Below are positions 7,421-16,202 of a stretch of 45,203 nt of DNA, in pieces. Position 1 is the stretch's first letter. Every line of letters begins with the position of its first letter. Source of the DNA: an uncultured bacterium (GTDB taxonomy: Bacteria; Actinomycetota; Coriobacteriia; Coriobacteriales; Eggerthellaceae); assembly GCA_905214325.1 (NCBI GenBank), contig CAJMLT010000009.1:1-45203 (forward strand), in the 5' to 3' direction. The notes under the pieces are model-generated. The model was not told the origin of the DNA. It ran no database searches and saw nothing but the letters and a program-made list of their open reading frames with translations. The position numbers and the translations under genes are program-made.

Positions 7421-7999
7421 ATGACACAAAACACCGATCCGAATACACAGAAACCGACCCACGATGAAGCTCCGGTGCCTGCAACGCAGAACGGCGCACC
7501 TGAAGACACTTCGTCCGTTGCCCCTTCTCAGCCGCAGCCCACGCAAGGCGACAACGGCAGCGCGCAGAATACTCCTCCTCGTCCTCCGGAGGGTTACGCC
7601 GCTCCCACCGAGGGCACCGAAGGATCGCAGCAAGAACGGACTCCCCAGCCTCAATCACCGCAGCAGGACCCCGATGCCTTCGATCCACGCTATCCGTTCA
7701 AGATGGGTAACGTCGACGATGATTCTCCGGCTATGACGTGGCTTTCCCGCGCAGGATGGTTCGCGCTCGGTTTCGTCGGTGGCATCTTCGGTATGTTGGC
7801 GGCTTGGATGTTCACGAGCAGTCTTTCTCCGCGCCGTCGCAATCAGGCGGTTCTCGCGTGTTGGATAGGGTTCGCCTGTCAGGCGGCCGTTTTCTTCATC
7901 ATGATGTTGACGGGTGGGTCGCTGCCCAATCCCTTCGGTTCGACCGCCGCTACCTCGACGGCACCTTCCACGTCGAGTGCGGGCAATGCTTTCGGCTGA
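7421..7999 (+). CDS. Small membrane protein with Pro/Gln-rich cytoplasmic N-terminus
   Basis: 192 aa. Residues 1-95 or so are disordered and rich in Pro, Gln, Thr and Glu. Two membrane spans follow (about 105-130, WFALGFVGGIFGMLAAWMF, and about 143-162, VLACWIGFACQAAVFFIMM), joined by a short basic loop (SPRRRNQ). The tail is Ser/Thr/Ala-rich. I do not recognise the family. The length, the Pro-rich tail and the two-span core resemble small actinobacterial envelope proteins. It stands alone between the rpsI terminator and glnN; an 8-bp inverted repeat (8010-8034) after the stop lacks a T-run. The start ATG has only a weak AAGGGAT upstream. Confidence 0.7.
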   Translation: MTQNTDPNTQKPTHDEAPVPATQNGAPEDTSSVAPSQPQPTQGDNGSAQNTPPRPPEGYAAPTEGTEGSQQERTPQPQSPQQDPDAFDPRYPFKMGNVDDDSPAMTWLSRAGWFALGFVGGIFGMLAAWMFTSSLSPRRRNQAVLACWIGFACQAAVFFIMMLTGGSLPNPFGSTAATSTAPSTSSAGNAFG

Positions 8000-8157
8000 G
8001 TGAAATGAAAAGTTCTTCCCTCTGAAAAGAACTTGAAACAAATGCTGGATAGTTTAGACAAGTAAGTTAAATCGTGTAAAGCGGTTTTGTGGCACAATGG
8101 ATGTGATGTTTGGCATCATTATGCTGCGCTACCGGTACGTCTTAAGGAGAACTAAGC

Positions 8158-10248
8158 ATGGCTCACGTCTCTGAAATCTATGGTTCGATGGTTTTCAATG
8201 ATCATGTTATGAAGGAGCGCCTTCCTTCCGCAACATACAAAAACCTTTCCAAGACCATCAAGGAAGGCAAAGCACTCGATCTCGAAGTGGCCAATGTCGT
8301 CGCTCATGCCATGAAGGAGTGGGCCATCGAGCATGGTGCTACGCACTATACGCATTGGTTCCAGCCTCTTTCGGGTATCACGTCGGAAAAGCATGATAGC
8401 TTCCTGAATCCCACGGGTGACGGTCTTGCCATCATGACGTTCTCGGGCAAGGAACTCATTCAGGGCGAGCCCGATGCGTCGAGCTTCCCTTCGGGTGGCT
8501 TGCGCGCCACGTTCGAGGCTCGTGGTTACACCGCATGGGATCCCACCAGCTATGCATTCATCAAGGACGAGGTTCTCTGTATTCCCACGGCGTTTTGCAG
8601 CTATACAGGTGAAGCGCTCGACAAGAAAACGCCGCTGCTCCGCTCCATGCGTGCCGTGGACGATCAGGCGCAGCGTGTGCTTCGATTCTTCGGTGAAGAC
8701 GGCCACCGAGTCATCACCACCGTCGGTTCCGAGCAGGAGTACTTCCTTATTTCCGAAAAGGACTACGAAAAGCGCCAGGACCTCATCATGACGGGTCGCA
8801 CACTTTTCGGTGCCGCTCCCAGCAAGGGTCAGGAACTGGAAGAGCATTACTTCGGAGCTATCCGCCCCACCGTCAACGAGTTCATGAAGGAACTCGACGA
8901 CGACTTGTGGGCGCTGGGTGTATCGGCTAAAACGAAACACAACGAGGTGGCTCCCGCTCAGCACGAATTGGCGCCCATCTTCACCAATTCCAATCGCGCC
9001 ATCGATGAGAACCTTCTCACCATGGAGAAAATGCGTCTTGATGCTTCCCACTACGGGTTGGTGTGTCTTCAGCACGAAAAACCCTTCGAGGGTATCAATG
9101 GATCGGGCAAGCATAACAACTGGTCTCTGTCATACGGCAACGTCAACCTGCTCGATCCGGGCGAGACGCCCATGGACAACCTGCGCTTCCTGATCTTCCT
9201 TACCAGCGTGATCGAATCGGTTGACGAATATCAGGAGCTCCTGCGCATGAGCGTCGCTTCCGCCGGTAACGATCATCGCCTCGGTGCCAATGAGGCACCT
9301 CCCGCCATCATCTCGATCTTCCTCGGCGACGAATTGGGTGCCATTGTCGAAGCCCTGATCTCGGGCGACGAATATCATTCTGCGGAACGCGTTGCCATGG
9401 ATCTGGGTGTTGCGGTTCTGCCTAAGTTCCTCAAAGACAATACCGATCGCAATCGAACCAGCCCCTTCGCCTTCACGGGTAACAAGTTCGAGTTCCGTAT
9501 GCCGGGTTCTTCGGTGAATCTTTCGGATGCGAACATGATTCTCAATACCGCCATGGCGAAAAGTCTCAAAGGCTTCGCCGACGCTCTCGAAGGTAAAGAA
9601 GGCGCCGATTTCGAGGCAAGTGCCATCGCCTACATCAAGAAAACCCTGGCCGACCATCAGCGCATCATCTTCAACGGCAACGGGTATTCCGATGAATGGG
9701 AACAGGAGGCTCTGCGCCGTGGCTTGGCCAACAACCGTACGACGGCGGAGGCCCTGCCTTGCCTGCTGGATCAGAAGAGCGTCGATCTGTTCGGGGAATT
9801 CGGCGTTCTTTCCGAAGTTGAAATCCGCAGCCGCTATGAGGTGAAACTCGAGAAGTATACCAAGCTCCTCAACATCGAAGCTCGCGTTATGATCCGTATG
9901 GCCCGCCGTACCTATCTGCCCGCCATCAGCGATTATATGGGCAACATCGCCACCACGATTTCGGCTGTCAAATCGGCATCGGCCGGAGCCGACATGTCCG
10001 AACATGAGGCTCTGCTCAACCGTTTGGTTCTCGGCGTGAACAACACCGCCCGCTGCATCCGTGAGCTCATCAAGCTCCACGATGGTGCCGAGGCTATCGA
10101 GGATCTGCAGGAGCAGGCCAACAAGTATGCCGAAGAGGTCATTCCCGCGATGGAGGCGCTCCGTGCCGAGATAGATGCTCTCGAGTGTATCGTCGAGCGC
10201 AATTACTGGCCGGTTCCCACCTATAACGACATCCTGTTCTACGCATAG
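8158..10248 (+). CDS. glnN: Glutamine synthetase, type III
   Basis: 696 aa, the expected size for the large GSIII class (GSI is about 450 aa). The enzyme makes glutamine from glutamate, ammonia and ATP in the cytoplasm. GSIII features seen: the N-terminal FPSGGLRATFEARGYTAWDP block, the TVGSEQEYFLI metal/glutamate-binding strand, KHNEVAPAQHELAP, the NGSGKHNNWSLSYG segment (ATP/substrate site) and FEFRMPGSSVN. The ATG at 8158 has AAGGAGA nine bases upstream. It is flanked by its own terminator, so probably monocistronic. GSIII enzymes are usually not regulated by adenylylation, and no GSI-type adenylylation site is evident. The upstream region has a small inverted repeat (TGATG-N5-CATCA, about 8104-8118) but no recognised operator. 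Confidence 0.97.
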   Translation: MAHVSEIYGSMVFNDHVMKERLPSATYKNLSKTIKEGKALDLEVANVVAHAMKEWAIEHGATHYTHWFQPLSGITSEKHDSFLNPTGDGLAIMTFSGKELIQGEPDASSFPSGGLRATFEARGYTAWDPTSYAFIKDEVLCIPTAFCSYTGEALDKKTPLLRSMRAVDDQAQRVLRFFGEDGHRVITTVGSEQEYFLISEKDYEKRQDLIMTGRTLFGAAPSKGQELEEHYFGAIRPTVNEFMKELDDDLWALGVSAKTKHNEVAPAQHELAPIFTNSNRAIDENLLTMEKMRLDASHYGLVCLQHEKPFEGINGSGKHNNWSLSYGNVNLLDPGETPMDNLRFLIFLTSVIESVDEYQELLRMSVASAGNDHRLGANEAPPAIISIFLGDELGAIVEALISGDEYHSAERVAMDLGVAVLPKFLKDNTDRNRTSPFAFTGNKFEFRMPGSSVNLSDANMILNTAMAKSLKGFADALEGKEGADFEASAIAYIKKTLADHQRIIFNGNGYSDEWEQEALRRGLANNRTTAEALPCLLDQKSVDLFGEFGVLSEVEIRSRYEVKLEKYTKLLNIEARVMIRMARRTYLPAISDYMGNIATTISAVKSASAGADMSEHEALLNRLVLGVNNTARCIRELIKLHDGAEAIEDLQEQANKYAEEVIPAMEALRAEIDALECIVERNYWPVPTYNDILFYA

Positions 10249-10276
10249 GACGGCTATCGTTTAGCTATGGGTTATT

Positions 10277-10316
10277 CAGGGCCCGGAGGTTACGTTCCTC
10301 CGGGCCCTGATTCTTT
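10277..10316 (+). terminator. Rho-independent terminator of glnN
   Basis: CAGGGCCCGGAGG (10277-10289) pairs perfectly with CCTCCGGGCCCTG (10297-10309), 7-nt loop, then ATTCTTTT. It begins 29 nt after the glnN stop. Confidence 0.93.
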
Positions 10317-10462
10317 TATGGAAACGTCGAAGCCTTCGTGTTCTTTTGCTTAAATGGGAGCAAGGCAATGGGACAAGGGTCGGTTCTCGTCGCATGAGAC
10401 GAAGGCGGCTCAAATCCGCAAGAGATTCGATACCCGTGGATACGAAGGGTGTGTTAAACGAT

Positions 10463-11311
10463 ATGGCGCAAGAGGAAAATCCCCGCGACGCGGTTCGCAA
10501 GGCGGCGGATCGCTATCGGTTGTTCGAGCGGGCGAGTAAGCAACTCTTCAAGAAATACGATGCCGCCATTCGGGATATGAAGACGCGATTCGAGATTCTC
10601 GATACTGACCTCGAATACCGCTTCAACCGCAATCCCATCCACCACATCGAAACACGGCTCAAGAAGCCTCAGAGCGTCTTCGACAAACTGGAGCGTTACA
10701 ATCAACCCATAACCTTGAAGGCCATGGAGGAGAACATCCTCGATATAGCGGGTATGCGGGTCATCGTGTCTTATATCGATGACGTATATGCTTTGGTGAA
10801 GGTGCTTTCCGTTCATGATGATCTCGAGATAGTGAAGGTGAAGGATTATATCGCCAACCCCAAACCGAACGGGTATCGCAGCCTGCATATCATCGTGAAG
10901 ACTCCCATCTATTTTCTGGATCGCAAGCAATACGTTCCCGTCGAAATCCAATTCCGCACCATCGCCATGGACTTTTGGGCTTCGCTGGAACACACACTTA
11001 AATACAAAAAGGATTCCAAGCTCGACGGGATCGACATGTACGACGAGTTGAAGGACTGTTCGAGCATCATCGAAGACGTGGAGCGGCGCATGCAGATACT
11101 GATGCATGCCGTTCAGACGAGTGATGTCGAGGAGGCGGCCCGCAAGCGTCGCCATCAGATGGCCGAACAGGAAGCCGAAGTGGAGAGCAGTGCGGTGAAT
11201 GGAATCGAGGGCGAAAAACCCGGGATGGACATCGATGTTGCAGTGAAGGGCGGATCAGGGAAAGCCGACGAGGCGCCGACGAAGAGTGGCGCTGCTTCGG
11301 CGCGATCCTGA
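10463..11311 (+). CDS. Small alarmone synthetase, (p)ppGpp synthetase of the RelA/SpoT fold
   Basis: About 282 aa from ATG 10463. The domain (about residues 20-220) has the synthetase pattern: IETRLKKPQSVFDKLERY (K/R-rich ATP-binding region), ILDIAGMRVIVSYIDDVYAL (the Asp of the GTP/Mg site), KDYIANPKPNGYRSLHIIV (the YRSLH G-loop motif) and VEIQFRTIAMDFWASLEHTLKYKK (the EIQ(F/I)R motif). No hydrolase, TGS or ACT domains, so this is a stand-alone SAS like YjbM/YwaC. The C-terminal 60 or so residues are low complexity. It would pyrophosphorylate GTP or GDP. A start at 10346 would add a basic segment without a ribosome-binding site, so the internal ATG is preferred; GAAGGG lies about 13 nt upstream of it. 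Confidence 0.92.
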   Translation: MAQEENPRDAVRKAADRYRLFERASKQLFKKYDAAIRDMKTRFEILDTDLEYRFNRNPIHHIETRLKKPQSVFDKLERYNQPITLKAMEENILDIAGMRVIVSYIDDVYALVKVLSVHDDLEIVKVKDYIANPKPNGYRSLHIIVKTPIYFLDRKQYVPVEIQFRTIAMDFWASLEHTLKYKKDSKLDGIDMYDELKDCSSIIEDVERRMQILMHAVQTSDVEEAARKRRHQMAEQEAEVESSAVNGIEGEKPGMDIDVAVKGGSGKADEAPTKSGAASARS

Positions 11312-11366
11312 TCGGTTTTTGTGCAAATCGGTGTGTGGCGCACTTCGAAGTCGAGACTCAATGAAA

Positions 11367-11397
11367 GAAGGGCATCGGAATCGATCCGATGCCCTTC
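11367..11397. terminator. Hairpin between convergent genes (alarmone synthetase / ligase fusion)
   Basis: GAAGGGCATCGGA pairs with TCCGATGCCCTTC around ATCGA. It sits 55 nt after the plus-strand stop and 24 nt after the minus-strand stop. The tail on the minus side is TTTCATT, on the plus side weak, so it probably serves the minus-strand gene and perhaps both. Confidence 0.7.
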
Positions 11398-11421
11398 GAT
11401 GATTCGGGTCCGTGAGGGAAG

Positions 11422-13398
11422 TCATTCGCTCTCGGCGGCTTCTCGCACCAACGCTTTGAAGAGGCGGCGATGGATGAAGTCGTGAGGCCACAGGTATTCG
11501 GGGTGCCATTGCACGCCGATGATGAAGCGTTTATCGGGAATTTCCACTCCTTCGATGATGCCGTCTTCGCTGCGGGCGTTGACCACGAGGTCTTCGGCCA
11601 ACGTGTCGATGGCCTGATGGTGGATGGAATTGACCGGCGTCCGTCTGACCTGCAGGATTTCTGCAAGTTGCGAACGGGGAGCGATGTCTACCAGATGCAC
11701 GGCATCGGCGTAGGGCTGCTCCTGTACGTGGTCGAGTGCTTCGGGCATCGCACGACTCAGATCCTGGGTCAAGGTTCCGCCGAGTGCCACGTTGATGACC
11801 TGTTGACCGCGGCAGATGCCGAGGAGGGGCTTGTCTGCATCGACGATCATCGGCACGATGGACAACTCCATGGTGTCTCGCTCTATGCAGCAATCATGGA
11901 GTTCGTCGCTGCGCTTCTGCCCGTAGTTCTTCGGATCGACGTCATGCCCACCGGGAATGAGGAAACCGTCATAGCCTTCCACGATGGATTCCAGAAGGGT
12001 GGGGTCATCGGTTGAGGGAAGGATTAAAGGGATGCCGCCTGCTTCCAGAATACCGTTGATGTAGCCTAAGCCGACGGAAAGCTGGGTGTGTTCCATGTTG
12101 TAGCGGGGAAACACGCCGATACGGGGAATCTTCTTATAGGGAGGATAGATTCCGGTATAGCGCTCGGCTAAGGTTTCCCGGCTGTCCACCAATTCACGGA
12201 GGGGTGCCAGATAACGGGCTTCTTCTTCGTCGAGGGCCCGTTCGGCCATATCGAGAAGACTCGTCAGCCAATCGACGGGATCCCGATCACCCAGATAGGC
12301 ATCGTATCCATCCTTCATCATTTCGCGTTTGCCGTGCTGGATGGAGCTTTCGGTCACATTGGCTATATCCACGGTCAACTGATCGAGATTACGCTGGTCG
12401 TAGAAAAGACCTTTGATCAAGGCGACATAGCCCATGGCATAGGCGGTGGGCAAGGCGTCGGCGGGGCGGATTTCGAGGAAACGTTTCAGGCGCCCGTCGG
12501 GGAATACCATGGAGAGGGCATGTTCGGTTTCGATGACATCCATGACGCGATCGGAATAGACATCGGCGAAGGTTTCCTCTCCGACGTAGCGCCATCCTTC
12601 GTTTTTGTCCGGCACCACGATAGCTGCGGTATTCATGATGAATTCGGCGTATTTGCGGAAACTGAAGTCCTCGTCGAACGTGCCGGGTATGACCATGCAG
12701 CGGTTGGTGTCGTAGTTGTTCCAGATCAGCGTGCGGATCATGTGCTGCTTGACCGGACGTCCCTCGAAGATGGGGGAGTTGTCGGTGAGCAGGGCGAATA
12801 AAGGAGCCAAAGCGTTTGCGACGCGTAGCTTCTTCAGGGCATCTTCTTCGCTGGTGAAATCGATGGATACCTGAAGGGCGGCCGAGCAGCGCATCATGCA
12901 GGCACCGAAGCGTCCGAAACCACGCAGGTAGCGGTTCATCGAGTAGTATCGCTTTTTGGGAATGAGCTCCAAATCGCGTGCGCGGGCGGAAGGATGGTAA
13001 CCCAGTTCGGCCATGGTGAGACCGAACTCATCCAAAACCGGTTCGAGCTTGGAGCGAAAATCGAGAAACGATGCCTCGACTTCACCTACCGTATGATAGG
13101 GGCCGGCACTGTATTCCAGACACGCTGCGGGTTCGAGCGTGATGCTTGCATCGTCGGTCGATAATCCGAGCAGATTGATGCCTTCGTAGACCTTATGAGG
13201 GTAGTACGCGCTCAATCGTTCGAGGATTTCGCGTACCCCTTGCTCTTCGCCGTAGGAGACGGGAGCATAGGTGTCCTTCTTGACCAAGATGTTCTCGAAT
13301 TCGACACCGAGTCCTTGATCTTTCTTGCAGCCGCTCATGATGAAATCGACGATCTGCTGTACGTTCTGTTCGTATATGGTAGCGTTGTCCATAGCCAT
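11422..13398 (-). CDS. Fusion of a glutamate-cysteine ligase-like domain and a PuuD-like gamma-glutamyl hydrolase
   Basis: 658 aa. Residues about 1-430 match the carboxylate-amine ligase/GCS2 family: GLGVEFENILVKKD, TLEPAACLEYSAGPYHTVGE, RCSAALQVSIDF, LIWNNYDTNRCMVIPG and FLEIRPADALPTAYAMGYVAL are its usual ATP, glutamate and metal-site blocks. Residues about 435-650 are a class I glutamine-amidotransferase fold of the peptidase C26 (gamma-glutamyl-GABA hydrolase) type: GGHDVDPKNYG, nucleophile Cys in LLGICRGQQVIN (about 528) and the His-Glu pair in GVQWHPEYLW (about 632). One half should make a gamma-glutamyl bond and the other cleave one. The start is ATG 13398, with AAGGAGG five bases upstream; the longer frame from 13419 contains that ribosome-binding site. 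The gene is alone, convergent with the alarmone synthetase. Substrate unknown. Confidence 0.87.
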   Translation of the reverse strand: MAMDNATIYEQNVQQIVDFIMSGCKKDQGLGVEFENILVKKDTYAPVSYGEEQGVREILERLSAYYPHKVYEGINLLGLSTDDASITLEPAACLEYSAGPYHTVGEVEASFLDFRSKLEPVLDEFGLTMAELGYHPSARARDLELIPKKRYYSMNRYLRGFGRFGACMMRCSAALQVSIDFTSEEDALKKLRVANALAPLFALLTDNSPIFEGRPVKQHMIRTLIWNNYDTNRCMVIPGTFDEDFSFRKYAEFIMNTAAIVVPDKNEGWRYVGEETFADVYSDRVMDVIETEHALSMVFPDGRLKRFLEIRPADALPTAYAMGYVALIKGLFYDQRNLDQLTVDIANVTESSIQHGKREMMKDGYDAYLGDRDPVDWLTSLLDMAERALDEEEARYLAPLRELVDSRETLAERYTGIYPPYKKIPRIGVFPRYNMEHTQLSVGLGYINGILEAGGIPLILPSTDDPTLLESIVEGYDGFLIPGGHDVDPKNYGQKRSDELHDCCIERDTMELSIVPMIVDADKPLLGICRGQQVINVALGGTLTQDLSRAMPEALDHVQEQPYADAVHLVDIAPRSQLAEILQVRRTPVNSIHHQAIDTLAEDLVVNARSEDGIIEGVEIPDKRFIIGVQWHPEYLWPHDFIHRRLFKALVREAAESE

Positions 13399-13588
13399 GG
13401 GAACCTCCTTTTGAGGCATCTTATCACGTGTGGCTACCGTACGGAGCGCAAGGGTGAAGACTTGAAGGAAAAACGCGTGAGACGTTTCTGTCTTGTTTAC
13501 AAGTTGGTACTTGCCTAGTGCAGGATTCGGTCTATTACGCTAAAGTAGTCAGTTACGGATGGTCATAGGTGAAACAGGGAGAGAGTAC

Positions 13589-14461
13589 ATGGGAAAGACA
13601 GCGCGGATTTCCGGCGCTACGAAACTGATTGGTTTGATCGGTAGTCCGGTTCAACACTCGGGGTCTCCGGCTATACATAATGCGGTGTTCGAGAAACTGG
13701 ATCTCGATTACGCCTACATCGCCTTCGATGTGGATGCGGCGCGTCTCGAGGATACGGTTCGGGGCATGGCGTCCATGGGCTTTTTGGGCTACAACGTCAC
13801 CACTCCCTGCAAAACATTCATTCTTCCCTATCTCGACGAGCTTTCGGAAGCGGCGGAGATCATGGGTGCCGTCAATACGGTGGTGATCCAAAACGGACGT
13901 TCCTTGGGCGACAACGCCGATGGAGCCGCTTTCATGCGAAACCTCGTTTTGCATGGGGTGAACATCCTGAACAAGAAAATAACCGTGCTCGGTGCCGGTG
14001 GTGCGGGTGCTGCGGTTATAACGCAGGCGGCGCTCGACGGCGTGGCACAGATCGACGTATTCAACCGAAACGACGAATTCTATTCCAAGGCGGATGAACT
14101 GATCGGGCGGGTCCGTGAACATGCGCCTGCTTGCGAGATCGCCCTCTACGATCTCGATGATACGTCACGTCTCAAGCAGTCGTTGGCCGAGTCGGTTCTG
14201 GTGGTCAACGCGACAAGCGTCGGCTCTCCCGAAATTCCGGGGTGCCTGGTGGAACCATCCATGCTCCATGATGATCTCATCGTTGCCGATGTCGTGTACG
14301 TTCCGCGCGAAACGGAACTGATAACCCTTGCCCGTGAGCGGGGAAATAAGGTGATCGACGGTGTTGGTATGTTCGTTCAGCAGGCTGCCATCGGCGAGCG
14401 TTTATGGATAGGGCGCGAAATGCCTCTCGATTTCGTCATGGAGGAACTTTTCTCCCGATGA
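13589..14461 (+). CDS. Quinate/shikimate dehydrogenase, YdiB-like
   Basis: 290 aa, full length for the AroE/YdiB family, which interconverts 3-dehydroshikimate/shikimate (and dehydroquinate/quinate for YdiB). Seen: substrate site SPVQHSGSPAIHN, catalytic Lys in GYNVTTPCK, EIMGAVNTVV, catalytic Asp in GDNADGAAF (Thr of the usual NTDG is Ala here), the dinucleotide loop LGAGGAGAA, and VNATSVGSPE. The cofactor-specificity segment VFNRNDEFYSKADEL resembles E. coli YdiB (NRRDEFFDKA) more than AroE (NRTxxR), which argues for NAD(H) use and a quinate/shikimate role. The start ATG 13589 follows AGGGAGAG; the frame extends upstream to 13559 without a ribosome-binding site. It stands alone, so pathway context is lacking. 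Confidence 0.88.
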   Translation: MGKTARISGATKLIGLIGSPVQHSGSPAIHNAVFEKLDLDYAYIAFDVDAARLEDTVRGMASMGFLGYNVTTPCKTFILPYLDELSEAAEIMGAVNTVVIQNGRSLGDNADGAAFMRNLVLHGVNILNKKITVLGAGGAGAAVITQAALDGVAQIDVFNRNDEFYSKADELIGRVREHAPACEIALYDLDDTSRLKQSLAESVLVVNATSVGSPEIPGCLVEPSMLHDDLIVADVVYVPRETELITLARERGNKVIDGVGMFVQQAAIGERLWIGREMPLDFVMEELFSR

Positions 14462-14555
14462 TCCTCGGATGCATCACAGCGCTACGAAAAGAGTGGTGGT
14501 TGCATGGTGGGGGGATTGGTCATTCGATTCGCCCCTGTATCGGGTACCTTGATTG

Positions 14556-14581
14556 AAAAAGCCGGAACGATGTTCCGGCTT
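14556..14581 (-). terminator. Terminator of tRNA-Ser(TGA)
   Basis: AAGCCGGAAC and GTTCCGGCTT (14559-14581) form a 10-bp stem; read on the minus strand it is followed by TTTTTCAATC. It lies 10 nt downstream of the tRNA 3' end. Confidence 0.88.
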
Positions 14582-14590
14582 CGAGAATTC

Positions 14591-14678
14591 TGGCGGAGGA
14601 AGTAGGATTTGAACCCACGGTACCTTTCGGCACAACGGTTTTCAAGACCGCCGCATTCAACCACTCTGCCATTCCTCC
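14591..14678 (-). tRNA. tRNA-Ser (anticodon TGA)
   Basis: Minus-strand 88-nt cloverleaf including an encoded CCA. Acceptor GGAGGAA pairs with TTCCTCC, discriminator G. The anticodon arm is GCGGTCT-TGA-AAACCG and a long class II variable arm (about GTGCCGAAAGGTAC) is present. The T-loop reads GTGGGTTCAAATCCTAC. It reads UCA and, by wobble, other UCN codons. Confidence 0.96.
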
Positions 14679-14707
14679 AGAAGATGCGTTGATCAGGATA
14701 GCATATT

Positions 14708-15241
14708 ATGACCGACAACTTGGACAATATCGATATCGAATACATGAATCAGGCGATCGATCAGGCGCGTCTCGCCGCCGCCAACGATGAGGTTCCCATA
14801 GGGGCCGTTGTCGTTTACGGGGGCGAAGTCATCGCGCGCGCGTGCAACCGACGGGAGACGGATCGGGATCCGGCCGGACATGCGGAATTTCTCGCCATGA
14901 AGGAAGCCGCACGCATTCTGGATGCCTGGCGCCTTTCGGGGTGCACCGTCTACGTTACGCTCGAACCCTGTATCATGTGTGCCGGTCTCATGCATCAGGC
15001 GCGTATCGATCGCTGCGTCTACGGTGCGGCGGATCCCAAGGCGGGTGCGCTGGGGTCGTTGTACGCCATCGACCGTGATGAGCGGCTCAATCACACCTTC
15101 ATTGTGAGGAGTGGGGTTCAGCAGCGGGAATGCGCCGATCTACTCACGCGCTTCTTCGCCGATAAAAGGGAAGAGAAGAAACGCACCAAGCGAATTGCGA
15201 ATCAAGGGGAAAAGGGAGCGGGTACATCATGCATCAGGTAA
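14708..15241 (+). CDS. tadA: tRNA-specific adenosine-34 deaminase
   Basis: 177 aa. TadA converts A34 to inosine in tRNA-Arg(ACG). The zinc deaminase motifs are present: HAE in DPAGHAEFLAM (His ligand and proton-shuttle Glu) and PCxxC in TLEPCIMCAGLM. VPIGAVVVYGGEVIARACN at the N-terminus and DPKAGALGSLYAI downstream are family signatures that separate it from cytosine and riboflavin deaminases. The C-terminal 25 or so residues are basic and poorly conserved. The gene begins 29 nt after the divergently oriented tRNA-Ser and its end overlaps ispE by 13 nt, implying coupled translation. Confidence 0.95.
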   Translation: MTDNLDNIDIEYMNQAIDQARLAAANDEVPIGAVVVYGGEVIARACNRRETDRDPAGHAEFLAMKEAARILDAWRLSGCTVYVTLEPCIMCAGLMHQARIDRCVYGAADPKAGALGSLYAIDRDERLNHTFIVRSGVQQRECADLLTRFFADKREEKKRTKRIANQGEKGAGTSCIR

Positions 15242-16146
15242 AACTTATCGCACCGGCGAAAGTGAATCTCGTTCTTGCCGTAGGGGGCGTGCGTGAAGAT
15301 CGCTACCATACGGTCGATACCGTCATTCATGCCCTGGCGCTTCACGACACCTTGGAGATGCGCCGGACACAACTCGATGATAGGGATGGGGAAGGGCTTG
15401 AGGTGGCCCTCGAAACCGAGGTGCTCGGAGGTGTTGGGGAATTGAGCATTCCCGCCGAAGAAAACATCGTCTATCGCGCCGTTTTCCTGCTGGCCGAAGC
15501 ACTGGGGCGGGACAAGTCCGAGCATATCCATGTCACCTTGACCAAGCGTATTCCCCATCAGGCCGGTTTGGGAGGAGGGTCCGCCGATGCCGCCGCCGCG
15601 CTTATGGGGGCGGCCCTGCTGTGGGGGGTCGACCTCGGAGATGAGCGCATCCATGAAGTGGCCGTGCACCTCGGTGTCGACGTGGCGTTCTTTCTTCATG
15701 GGGGATGCGTCTATCTCACGGGCAAGGGTGAATGTCCGGATCATCGTCTTGCCCCGCGCAAAGACTTCGTCGTCCTGATCCATCCGAACGAGGGGATTTC
15801 GACGAAGGAAGCCTATGCCGCCTTCGATGAAGCCCCTTGCTTCCCCGCCCCTGATTTCGTCGCCTCCCTTTCCCATCTCGTTTCGGCGGATGATGTGGAG
15901 CCTTGGAACAATCTTCAGGAGGCGGCCGCCCGCTTGGTACCGACGTTGAACGAAGTCTATGATCTTCTCGCCACGAGTGAGGGGGTTCGCTCATGGGTGC
16001 TTTGTGGTAGCGGTTCGGCGGTGTGTGGATTCTGCGATTCCTTCGATGCCGCTCGAGCCGTTTCCGTGGAGGCGCACAAGAGGAATTGGTGGTCACGGGT
16101 GACTTCTCTCGCTGATATGGGGGCTTGCGTGTTGGAGGCGCACTGA
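15229..16146 (+). CDS. ispE: 4-diphosphocytidyl-2-C-methyl-D-erythritol kinase
   Basis: 305 aa GHMP-family kinase that phosphorylates CDP-methylerythritol in the non-mevalonate (MEP) isoprenoid pathway. The N-terminal APAKVNLVLAVGGVREDRYH holds the conserved KxN...DGYH-type substrate site (here EDRYH), and IPHQAGLGGGSADAAAALM is the GHMP glycine-rich ATP loop. The catalytic Asp is expected in HLGVDVAFFLHGGC, and the third motif is SGSAVCGF. The ATG at 15229 lies inside the end of tadA, with GGGAGCGGG upstream. Length agrees with the family (about 280-310 aa). Its product feeds undecaprenyl phosphate and quinone synthesis. Presence of the gene indicates that the host uses the MEP route. Confidence 0.95.
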   Translation: MHQVKLIAPAKVNLVLAVGGVREDRYHTVDTVIHALALHDTLEMRRTQLDDRDGEGLEVALETEVLGGVGELSIPAEENIVYRAVFLLAEALGRDKSEHIHVTLTKRIPHQAGLGGGSADAAAALMGAALLWGVDLGDERIHEVAVHLGVDVAFFLHGGCVYLTGKGECPDHRLAPRKDFVVLIHPNEGISTKEAYAAFDEAPCFPAPDFVASLSHLVSADDVEPWNNLQEAAARLVPTLNEVYDLLATSEGVRSWVLCGSGSAVCGFCDSFDAARAVSVEAHKRNWWSRVTSLADMGACVLEAH

Positions 16147-16202
16147 CGGTTTTCAGGCGGTTTTCTATGTTAGACTGATGGTGTTCACAAGGAGGAACCA
16201 TT

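Noticed and set aside
8004..8040. AAGTTCTT/AAGAACTT hairpin as terminator after the Pro-rich membrane protein
   Set aside because: The stem is A/T-rich and has no T-run; not convincing enough to annotate as a terminator.
8158..9114. Long open frame on the minus strand inside glnN (about 320 aa)
   Set aside because: Antisense shadow of a well-supported glnN; composition is the mirror of the real frame and no family is recognisable.
10346..10462. N-terminal extension of the alarmone synthetase to ATG/TTG near 10346
   Set aside because: No ribosome-binding site, and the added residues are an Arg-rich run unlike the family. The ATG at 10463 starts a normal N-terminus.
13399..13419. Extension of the ligase fusion to ATG 13419
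   Set aside because: This stretch contains the AAGGAGG ribosome-binding site for the ATG at 13398.
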